The notes under the pieces: generated by a model
The model's input: the letters and a program-made list of their open reading frames with translations, nothing else
Told to the model about the DNA's origin: nothing
Databases searched by the model: none
Origin: CAYGDT01 sp964348745
GTDB lineage: Bacteria; Patescibacteriota; Gracilibacteria; Peribacterales; Peribacteraceae
Reading direction: 5' to 3'
Assembly (NCBI GenBank): GCA_964348745.1
Contig: CAYGDT010000076.1
Location: forward strand, 1-5,876
Length of the DNA: 5,876 nt
Translations under genes and position numbers: made by a program
Shown: piece after piece, positions 1 through 5,803 of the stretch
Position numbering within the stretch: position 1 is the stretch's first letter
Layout: each line of letters begins with the position of its first letter

Positions 1-3000
1 CTTCTGACCAAGGAGGACATTGCCAAAGTGTTGAACAATCGAGAAAGCGCAAAAGAACGCGCGCGAGCAATTCCTGGAGAGGAGTTTACGGAGGAGCTCA
101 GTAGAAAATTCTGCGAGTACCAAAATATTTCACCGCAACGTGAGCCGGAGGTTCTTGCCGCACTGCGCCTCCCTGAGTCCGAGACATTTTTTGATCTGGT
201 ACAAGAGTTGATTCTCAGAGGTCTTGCGACACCGAAGACTCCGGATGAACTGCAAAAACTGATTGAACAGGAGTACGCGAAAAGGCCGGAAGCATTGGCA
301 AAGCCAATTGCTGCTTTGGAGCGTATTGCGAAGCAGCCGCAGTCGGGTGCGGAGCGCGAGCCGGAAATGACGCTGGCGGAAGTACTCCGCAAGCTCATCA
401 AAGCATTCGAGAAATACTTTGGAGACCATGGGTGGATTCCTACTGCGGAGCAAACACGAAAACCGCAATCGTCCGGTGACGCTCAGGGGTTGAAGAATGC
501 CGAAGGCAGCTTTACGCTTTATAAAAATAGCGAGCCTGATCCACGGAAGATACAGGACATAAAAAACACTGTTGCCGTACAGACAGATGATGCGCTGATG
601 CGAAGCAAAGTGGCGACGGATGCAGTGCGTGCATACGACGAGCCGATTAAAAATGCGCGTGAAGAACTCGATGCTATTTTATTCGACGGAGACCAGAAAG
701 TGATCGATGCTGCGACACAAAAAGTCAATGCACTTCTGACACAGCAAAAAGAGGCAGAAGATCGTGCAGAGCAACAGAAAGCCGTTTTAAAGAAATTTAC
801 AGTACTACAAGAAAAGATCGACGCTGCACTTGCAAGTGCGCAGAGCGTTGCAACTACAAACAAAGAGAATCCCCCAGCAAACAGTTTGTCCGACACAAAC
901 ACATCAGAAGTACAACCTCCAGAAACAACATTTGTTTCGATTGGAAGTGATGCCCCTAAAGAAGATCCGGTTTTGAAAAACCCTGAGCCAACACAGGACG
1001 ATGCACAAGGAGCGATCGCCGCAGAATCTGAGGCACCCCCTCCCGCGCCACCACTAAATATTCCCGCTTCCGCACCCGAACCATCGCTGTTTGATACTCC
1101 GGCCAATAGTGAACCGCAATCCGGAGCACCGGATGAATCTCCTCAAGAAAAAGAGGAACGGGGCATGGCGAGCGTCGGCTGGGAAAAAGTTGGAGATGGA
1201 GAATTTAGAAAGATCCCCATGGTGATCCCCGAGAACGCATGGGTACAAAATGTGCAAACAGGAGAGTGGGAACTTTCACCCTCTGCAGTACAAAATAAGG
1301 AATTCATGGAGCAGATTAAAGATCCTGAAAACGCAATCATTCTCCGCGAGCATAAAACGCAGTGGGTGAAGGAGCATTTTAAGGAACTGCCCGAAGTCGC
1401 GCGCATGAATGAACAAATGCAGGAGATGGCGGCGAGGCTGGGTGCCGGTTATCCGGAATATAGCGATATAAAGATTTCTACCACGCCGGAGCCCCTAAGT
1501 GTCGACGATGTTTCGGCGCCTAGTATCGCTCTTTGGAGCATAACCGCCGAACGGTATATCCCGCCCGCTCCCGGAGCACAGGATATTCGCAATCGCACGG
1601 TTGCTGATTTCACCGTGGACTATTTCCAGAGGATGCAGCGCGATGCCGAGCGTACGCAAGAGCGAATAGACAGCCAAAAGGCTACTCTCGACGTGCTCAT
1701 TGCTTCTGAGCAAAAAGCGATTGATCGAACGGAAAACGGCGGAGATACCAATACAGACTCGTACCGAAACCGCATCAAAAATCTGGAGGATTTGCAGCAA
1801 AAAAGAAAGGCGCTCGACACGGAAACTACAGTGATGCCGGAAGGCGTTGAGAATCTTATCGGTCTGCTCGATGTATACCACACACTCGATGATCGTGTGC
1901 AATATTTTAATCGTCTACATTCTCCATCACATCGCGTTTCTGCAGAATTTATTGCTGACATTGAAAAGTTAAAAACCATGAACCCTCCGATGTCCATCGA
2001 AGATCAAAAAAAGGAGCTTGGCATCATAGAAATGAAGGAGAGTATGCAGAGTTTGAATGGTCCGATCGGGGAAGCAATTGCTGCGCTCGAAAAATCAGGC
2101 GCGTTTACCAACGCTCCCGCTTTGCTTGCCACAATTAATTCCACAGGCGGTTTCGAAGTCACCGGTACGACAAAAATTGTAGAACTCGGAAAAATTAGAA
2201 CAGACATTCATCCTTCTCAAGAGAAATTCGGCCAATTCACGCTCTTTGCAAACGACGAGTACGGCGTACCGCGCAAGGCGTATGAAAGTAACGGACTCGA
2301 TGGTATGGAGGGTGCAATCGTAGAGAAAATCCAGCGTGGAGACCCTGAACAGTTGCGAAAGAATGAAAAAACAGAGAACCACGACGGATACAAGCGAGAG
2401 CAGCGTGCAAATGCAAAGCGCAGGCTTGTATTGCTTGATGTACAAAAGGAGGCTCTTGCGCGGGAACTTCTTGAAGAGCAGCAAGGCAAGAAAATCGACA
2501 GGCCGCTTACCAAGGTGGAAATCGAAAATGCAGTGAGGTCACTGCGCGACGCACAGGCAATGCCATGGGATAAGGAAGCCTATGCGAAGGTACAAGAACG
2601 CATCGCAGCGAAAGTCGCTTTGCATGAGGCAGCACTTACTGTCCATGCGCGTCTTTCTGAGCAACTGCAGGAAGCAAAAGACGGGAAGCTCCCGCCAGAC
2701 GCGATGCGCAAGGAGGTTGATGCAATCGTAAAGTTCTACGGTTTGCCGGAGGATGCACGCGAAGAAATTACAAAAACCGTTATCGAAATTGAAAAGCAGA
2801 AATTGGCCGCTTCGCAAACACCTCAAAAAGAGGAGACGTATGAGGAGCGCCAAGCTAAAAAAGGAGCAGAGCTGGATAGCTTTGCCACGCAAGAGAAAGA
2901 GCATGTGAAAAATATCACACGGCAAGGGACGTACAGTCTCTCCGATGAACTTGGGATGCATTGGGGCACGTCGCCTGCGGAGATTGAGACCGGTGGCAAC

Positions 3001-3453
3001 CGCGGCGTTGGAGACAAAGCGATCGACTCCGCATTCCTTACGCTTGCACAGACGAGTGTTCCCATGGGTACCATCATGCGCGTCGGAGGCATGCAACGCC
3101 TCGATCCCGGAAAAGATGCGGATCTCATCAAGGATGATGAAAAAGCGTTCCTGATCCCCATCGGGAAAGACTCGATGGAAGTAGGCTATGTCCTTATTTC
3201 CGGAGAGAATGAGCCGTATACGGTTGCGTTGTACAGCCTGGCTGGCGGCAGCCCGCTGGATAATCCCGAGAACTATCAAAAGCGTTTGAAAGAAGGAGAA
3301 AATTTCTCCGTTTCTTCCATGATCAAAAATCAGGCAGAACCGCTTGTGCAGGGATATTCCGATGCAATGGGCGATATTGCCACAATGGCCAAAAAGCTCT
3401 GGGATGAAAGTCCGTACGGCTCCATGCCGCAGGAGTATCTGGACTTCTATTAG
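1..3453 (+). CDS. Large helical/coiled-coil protein of unknown function, probably 5'-partial
   Basis: I do not recognise this protein. The frame is open to the left edge and the upstream codons (LLTKEDIAKV) read like ordinary protein, so the start probably lies outside the window; a GTG at 28 is the alternative start. Numbered from that GTG (1141 residues), it shows a charged helical N-terminus (about 1-130), a predicted coiled coil (about 175-275, rich in Ala, Glu, Lys, Gln), a low-complexity Pro/Ser/Glu/Ala linker (about 278-378, containing PPPAPP), a Trp-containing segment (W385, W405, W414), a second coiled coil (about 530-600), a further Lys/Glu-rich helical region (about 785-960) and a Gly-richer, probably globular C-terminus (about 965-1141). 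I see no signal peptide or membrane helix in the visible part, so it is probably cytoplasmic. It ends in TAG, 74 nt before the next gene. A structural or scaffolding role is possible but is only inferred from composition. Confidence 0.85.
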   Translation, partial: LLTKEDIAKVLNNRESAKERARAIPGEEFTEELSRKFCEYQNISPQREPEVLAALRLPESETFFDLVQELILRGLATPKTPDELQKLIEQEYAKRPEALAKPIAALERIAKQPQSGAEREPEMTLAEVLRKLIKAFEKYFGDHGWIPTAEQTRKPQSSGDAQGLKNAEGSFTLYKNSEPDPRKIQDIKNTVAVQTDDALMRSKVATDAVRAYDEPIKNAREELDAILFDGDQKVIDAATQKVNALLTQQKEAEDRAEQQKAVLKKFTVLQEKIDAALASAQSVATTNKENPPANSLSDTNTSEVQPPETTFVSIGSDAPKEDPVLKNPEPTQDDAQGAIAAESEAPPPAPPLNIPASAPEPSLFDTPANSEPQSGAPDESPQEKEERGMASVGWEKVGDGEFRKIPMVIPENAWVQNVQTGEWELSPSAVQNKEFMEQIKDPENAIILREHKTQWVKEHFKELPEVARMNEQMQEMAARLGAGYPEYSDIKISTTPEPLSVDDVSAPSIALWSITAERYIPPAPGAQDIRNRTVADFTVDYFQRMQRDAERTQERIDSQKATLDVLIASEQKAIDRTENGGDTNTDSYRNRIKNLEDLQQKRKALDTETTVMPEGVENLIGLLDVYHTLDDRVQYFNRLHSPSHRVSAEFIADIEKLKTMNPPMSIEDQKKELGIIEMKESMQSLNGPIGEAIAALEKSGAFTNAPALLATINSTGGFEVTGTTKIVELGKIRTDIHPSQEKFGQFTLFANDEYGVPRKAYESNGLDGMEGAIVEKIQRGDPEQLRKNEKTENHDGYKREQRANAKRRLVLLDVQKEALARELLEEQQGKKIDRPLTKVEIENAVRSLRDAQAMPWDKEAYAKVQERIAAKVALHEAALTVHARLSEQLQEAKDGKLPPDAMRKEVDAIVKFYGLPEDAREEITKTVIEIEKQKLAASQTPQKEETYEERQAKKGAELDSFATQEKEHVKNITRQGTYSLSDELGMHWGTSPAEIETGGNRGVGDKAIDSAFLTLAQTSVPMGTIMRVGGMQRLDPGKDADLIKDDEKAFLIPIGKDSMEVGYVLISGENEPYTVALYSLAGGSPLDNPENYQKRLKEGENFSVSSMIKNQAEPLVQGYSDAMGDIATMAKKLWDESPYGSMPQEYLDFY
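10..16 (+). promoter_or_regulatory. Shine-Dalgarno-like AAGGAGG ahead of GTG 28
   Basis: AAGGAGG lies 11 nt before a GTG at 28, which is in frame with the large gene. It could be the true ribosome binding site, making the gene complete from 28. The spacing is longer than usual, and the same bases read sensibly as Lys-Glu-Asp codons in an open frame that continues to the window edge. I favour chance inside a longer gene. Confidence 0.3.
1310..1330 (+). repeat. 21-nt word shared exactly with 4530-4550
   Basis: Positions 1310-1330 and 4530-4550 are identical and in the same reading frame, encoding QIKDPE in both proteins (residues 429-434 of the large protein counted from GTG 28; 217-222 of the 458-residue protein). 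The 16 nt at 1301-1316, just before and overlapping this word, are also identical to 4401-4416 and encode FMEQI in both. The large gene thus carries in one place two words that lie about 115 nt apart in the downstream gene. Confidence 0.85.
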
Positions 3454-3460
3454 GCATGCG

Positions 3461-3489
3461 TTGTTTCAAAATCAGAAATATGGTACAAT
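3461..3489 (+). promoter_or_regulatory. Sigma-70-type extended -10 promoter for the 116- and 458-residue genes
   Basis: A -35 element TTGTTT (3461-3466, three of six consensus bases) is followed after exactly 17 nt by a -10 element TACAAT (3484-3489, five of six). The -10 is preceded by TGG (3481-3483), which matches the extended -10 TGn motif and offsets the weak -35. Transcription would start near 3496, leaving a leader of about 32 nt before ATG 3528. It sits in the 74-nt gap after the large gene, so the two downstream genes can be expressed independently of it. I found no operator-like symmetry around it. Confidence 0.65.
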
Positions 3490-3527
3490 AAGGAGAATTA
3501 CACCAAAATTCACAACATTCTCTCTCT

Positions 3528-3878
3528 ATGGTGACACAAAGCTCCAGTACCGGCATCCCCGTTCCGCCGCATATTCCGGACGGGACAGAAGTCTATAACT
3601 CCATCATGGGTGCGATCGAACCCGATCTTACGACGGAAAATTTACCGAAGCTTGAGGCGAAGTACCGAAGCGAAACAGCTGCGGAAACCAAGGTGCGTGC
3701 CGAGCGCTACAAGAAAGCGTTTATGGAATACAAAGTACGCTACACGCAGTTTAAACGCGATCAGGATGCTGCAATCAGTGCCTATAGTCATGCGGTCATG
3801 GGTGCAGTGAAAACAGGAACGGATGCGCGCGACGAACATGTTATGAGCGATCTTGAATCCGCAATTTCTCATTCCTAA
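3528..3878 (+). CDS. Small charged helical protein of unknown function (116 aa)
   Basis: I do not recognise this family. The N-terminus (about 1-25) is rich in Ser, Pro and Gly and probably flexible. Residues about 35-95 are dominated by Lys, Arg, Glu and Ala with regularly spaced Tyr and Phe (for example RYKKAFMEYKVRYTQF), suggesting one long amphipathic helix or a helical hairpin. There is no signal peptide, membrane helix or Cys pair. ATG 3528 is the first start codon in frame after the promoter. No Shine-Dalgarno lies near it: the only purine box, AAGGAG at 3490-3495, is 32 nt away and overlaps the promoter, and the bases just upstream are pyrimidine-rich (ttctctctct). The stop is 5 nt before the next gene, so the two are likely co-transcribed and translationally coupled. 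A partner or adaptor of its neighbours is plausible by position only. Confidence 0.75.
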   Translation: MVTQSSSTGIPVPPHIPDGTEVYNSIMGAIEPDLTTENLPKLEAKYRSETAAETKVRAERYKKAFMEYKVRYTQFKRDQDAAISAYSHAVMGAVKTGTDARDEHVMSDLESAISHS

Positions 3879-3883
3879 AAAAC

Positions 3884-5260
3884 ATGCGTACATACAAACA
3901 TTACACAGTCAGCCATGCAGAACGCCGTTTGATACTTGAAACGGTGGCTGGAGACTCAAATAATCCTGCAGGCGGGACACCGGAAATCGGCATCAATCCT
4001 GATCAAATTAAAGATGAGGATTTTGCGGAATTCCTCGATAATATGGCTGAAACTGGTCAATTTGAAGAAGCAATGGATTTGCTGGTGCGAGGAGTGCAAG
4101 AAGATCAGGGAAAGGCTGCTCTTATTACTGCAAATTTGCAGGAGAAGTACGAAGGATTCCTTAAAAAAAAGGAAAAAGAGAACGTTAAGAATGCCGCAGA
4201 GGAAGCTCTTAAAGAATTGCAGGCAAGAATGCCGAAGGTTCCATTAGAATTTTCCGATGATTCCAAGGAAACAATCCGTGTTGGTTTCAGTCCTTCACCC
4301 GAAGTTGTTGCGGGCACGGAAGCGGGCAAGCCTATTATCAGTGAAGAGGCCGTCGGGAGAATAGAAGAAGTCTTCACACGGCTTGCAGAACTGCTCACGA
4401 AATTCATGGAGCAGATCGGGCCGCTCATTGCGAGATTCCAGAAGATAGTGAAGATTATTCAAGGTCAGATCGAAGACATGTTTGCGTACGATTCCGAGAA
4501 GGAGATGACGAAAGACTCATTGATCAACAAGCAGATTAAAGATCCTGAAACACCGAAAGAGATTCTTATGAAGCTACGGTCAAGTCTGGTGCGACGTAAG
4601 AAGAAGATCGACGGACTTTCTGAGGATACTATTGCGGACAAGCAGGCGGAATTGGATACATTGAATGATGAAAAAATAAAACTGGAAGCAGAAGATCCTG
4701 TTGGCGATGCGGTTGCAGTACATAAGAAAGCAGTAACCGAAAATAATCTCGCAATTGATAAGGCCACACGAACAATTGAAACAATGGAAACACAGCTTGC
4801 AAACGCAGGACCGGAACGCGAAAAGCTTAATGGTTGGATTGCTGAGATCGACGCGCGTATTGGTGGGGAACCGGTGAAGGAAAAACTTGCAGGTGCAGAG
4901 GCAAAGGAAGCTGCGATTGCAAATTTCAATGCACTGCGAGCAGCCTTTGAACAAGGCAAGAGTTATACTGAAAAAGATTCTTCCGAACGCATACAACTTT
5001 CAGAATTTCTGGGATATGTTCGCGGCATCCCAAAGGAAAATCGAAAGGCGTTTCTTACATCTCTTGGTTTCAAAGCCCGTCCTGCTACAAATATCATTGA
5101 ATTAATTTTCATGAAAGATGGAGCATTCATCGGAGGTTTTGAATTCGCAGAATCCGATCCAACTCTTCGTTATATCGTTGAAAATTCGGAGGGGAATCGC
5201 GAAGCACATGATCTTGTTGAGCAGCTCGATGTAGTCGATGAGAAAGCGCCAGTCGCGTAG
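3884..5260 (+). CDS. Coiled-coil protein of unknown function (458 aa)
   Basis: No family is recognised. Visible layout: residues 1-45, a polar N-terminus; about 46-120, acidic/Lys-rich helices (DEDFAEFLDNMAETGQFEEAMDLL could be a helical hairpin); about 155-200, an amphipathic helix with evenly spaced Leu, Ile and Phe; about 225-330, a predicted coiled coil (charged, with KQAELDTLNDEKIKLEAE as a typical heptad stretch); about 365-458, a more globular C-terminal domain with an aliphatic/Gly core (IIELIFMKDGAFIGGFEF). No signal peptide or membrane segment is seen. ATG 3884 follows the previous stop by 5 nt (AAAAC) and has no Shine-Dalgarno, so translation probably depends on coupling to the upstream gene. 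It shares two exact in-frame words with the large upstream gene (FMEQI and QIKDPE). An A8 run at 4163-4170 encodes part of a Lys stretch. The gene ends in TAG. Confidence 0.85.
   Translation: MRTYKHYTVSHAERRLILETVAGDSNNPAGGTPEIGINPDQIKDEDFAEFLDNMAETGQFEEAMDLLVRGVQEDQGKAALITANLQEKYEGFLKKKEKENVKNAAEEALKELQARMPKVPLEFSDDSKETIRVGFSPSPEVVAGTEAGKPIISEEAVGRIEEVFTRLAELLTKFMEQIGPLIARFQKIVKIIQGQIEDMFAYDSEKEMTKDSLINKQIKDPETPKEILMKLRSSLVRRKKKIDGLSEDTIADKQAELDTLNDEKIKLEAEDPVGDAVAVHKKAVTENNLAIDKATRTIETMETQLANAGPEREKLNGWIAEIDARIGGEPVKEKLAGAEAKEAAIANFNALRAAFEQGKSYTEKDSSERIQLSEFLGYVRGIPKENRKAFLTSLGFKARPATNIIELIFMKDGAFIGGFEFAESDPTLRYIVENSEGNREAHDLVEQLDVVDEKAPVA
4530..4550 (+). repeat. Second copy of the 21-nt word at 1310-1330
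   Basis: Identical to 1310-1330 and in the same frame (QIKDPE, residues 217-222). The companion 16-nt word at 4401-4416 (FMEQI, residues 174-178) matches 1301-1316. Identity of the DNA as well as the peptide argues for a shared origin rather than convergence on a helical composition. Confidence 0.85.
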
Positions 5261-5363
5261 AAGAGTCTTTCTACAATATGAAAGCTCGACCTGAGTGCCC
5301 GGCTCCGTCTTGCGGCTTCGTTTGCGAACTACGCCGAGGGAAGGGGTCTTTTACGCAAGCGCC

Positions 5364-5633
5364 TTATGGCAAGCTTGAACCTTCCTGTAACGTCGTTTTC
5401 AGCATGAATTTTATAGCCTTCTTGCCTGCGGATGTTTTTAAATACATTTCTCGACGCAACGCGTCATCCTTGTTCCCATACGATTCAAAAAAGATCAACT
5501 GCAATGGTCTACGATGTTTTGTTGATGGAACTTTTCCAGCATTATGATCAGTTACTCGCTGACGTATATTAGTTGTAAAGCCAACGTACAGATTCCCATC
5601 AGCCGTACTACGTAGTATATAGACGACAAACAT
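5364..5633 (-). CDS. GIY-YIG nuclease superfamily protein, small single-domain type (89 aa)
   Basis: This is a compact single-domain GIY-YIG protein of the YhbQ/UPF0213-like type. All family landmarks are visible: the GIY half is VVYIL (residues 3-7), the YIG half is LYVGFT (15-20), the basic helix has R24, R26 and H30 in IRQRVTDHNAG, RRP is at 41-43, the metal-binding Glu is E62 in RREMYLKT, and the GKKAIK tail follows. Length matches the usual 80-100 residues and nothing looks degraded. Known members of the superfamily cut DNA with a single metal ion; the biological substrate of these small stand-alone proteins is poorly defined (DNA repair or mobility have been suggested). It lies downstream of and co-oriented with tRNA-Leu, and convergent with the 458-residue gene. 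No Shine-Dalgarno precedes ATG 5633; a TATACT box only 8 nt upstream suggests a leaderless mRNA. It has no second domain for site-specific DNA binding. Confidence 0.93.
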   Translation of the reverse strand: MFVVYILRSTADGNLYVGFTTNIRQRVTDHNAGKVPSTKHRRPLQLIFFESYGNKDDALRREMYLKTSAGKKAIKFMLKTTLQEGSSLP

Positions 5634-5641
5634 ATATAGTC

Positions 5642-5670
5642 AGTATAGCCCCAGCAGCAGATGCTCACTA
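5642..5670 (-). promoter_or_regulatory. Possible promoter giving a leaderless GIY-YIG transcript
   Basis: On the minus strand a -10-like TATACT (5647-5642, five of six consensus bases) lies 17 nt after a poor -35 TAGTGA (5670-5665). Only 8 nt separate it from ATG 5633, so transcription would begin at or within a couple of bases of the start codon. This fits the missing ribosome binding site, but the weak -35 keeps confidence low; read-through from the tRNA is the alternative. Confidence 0.35.
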
Positions 5671-5690
5671 CGTTCGCATCGCTACGGGGC
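5648..5690. repeat. Imperfect inverted repeat (stem-loop) upstream of the GIY-YIG gene
   Basis: GCCCC (5648-5652) pairs with GGGGC (5686-5690), AGC (5653-5655 or 5656-5658) with GCT (5681-5683), and GATGC (5660-5664) with GCATC (5676-5680), around an 11-nt loop with small internal bulges: 13 base pairs in all. No T-run follows on either strand, so it is not a standard intrinsic terminator. It sits between the tandem repeats and the TATACT box and overlaps the presumed promoter spacer, so it could affect transcription of the nuclease gene. Confidence 0.6.
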
Positions 5691-5769
5691 ACGAAGCAGT
5701 ATGGTTAAAGATCAGGTGGCGGTGCCACGAAGCAGTATGGTTAAAGATCAAGTGGCGGTGCCACGAAGC
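5690..5769. repeat. Tandem 36-bp direct repeat, two copies plus an 8-nt partial third
   Basis: Copies lie at 5690-5725 and 5726-5761 and differ at one base (G5715 versus A5751). A third copy begins at 5762 (CACGAAGC) and then diverges. The copies are head-to-tail with no spacer, so this is not a CRISPR array despite the 36-bp unit. At each unit junction, GTGGC-GGT-GCCAC (5716-5728 and 5752-5764) can form a 5-bp GC-rich hairpin. Read on the minus strand, each hairpin is followed by TTGATCTTT, which resembles a weak intrinsic terminator for the tRNA. Confidence 0.9.
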
Positions 5770-5803
5770 GACTGAGCGAAGCGAAGTCTGCTTCGTGGTG
5801 CCG
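5756..5803. repeat. Inverted repeat joining the tandem repeats to the tRNA-Leu 3' end
   Basis: CCACGAAGC (5761-5769) pairs perfectly with GCTTCGTGG (5790-5798). The stem continues inward with GACT (5770-5773) against AGTC (5785-5788) around a single bulged T5789, and outward with two G-T wobbles and three Watson-Crick pairs to 5756/5803. The loop is gagcgaagcga. The right arm includes the tRNA CCA (complement of 5796-5798), so in an unprocessed tRNA precursor this stem would compete with the acceptor end. No T-run follows. Confidence 0.75.

Noticed and set aside
519..1106. 195-codon minus-strand frame rich in Ser, Ala and Cys
   Set aside because: Antisense of the Pro/Glu-rich linker and coiled-coil region; its composition is explained by the complementary codons.
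2539..3279. 246-codon reading frame on the minus strand
   Set aside because: It lies wholly inside the large plus-strand gene, has no recognisable protein features and reads like the antisense of well-ordered codons.
4163..4170. A8 run as a programmed slippage site
   Set aside because: It encodes ordinary lysines in a charged helix; shifted frames give only short extensions with no recognisable content, and there is no flanking pseudoknot that I can see.
5257..5274. Hairpin GTAGAA/TTCTAC overlapping the stop codon of the 458-residue gene, as a terminator
   Set aside because: The stem is only 6-7 AT-rich pairs and no T-run follows on either strand.
5333..5341. GCCGAGGGA repeated at 5800-5808 in the tRNA, as an att-like direct repeat flanking the GIY-YIG gene
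   Set aside because: Nine bases is too short to be convincing, and no integrase lies between the copies.
5278..5547. 89-codon plus-strand frame after the 458-residue gene
   Set aside because: Two thirds of it is antisense to the GIY-YIG gene, whose motifs are clear. The remainder (GFVCELRRGKG) looks like translated intergenic sequence, and no ribosome binding site precedes it.
1..5633. Alternative genetic code with TGA as glycine, as in Gracilibacteria
   Set aside because: All four genes read through under the standard code and end in TAG or TAA. Absence of TGA stops in four genes is not enough evidence, and no frame appears broken by TGA.
5690..5769. CRISPR array suggested by the 36-bp repeat length
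   Set aside because: The two copies are directly abutting with no spacer between them, there are only two, and no cas gene is visible.
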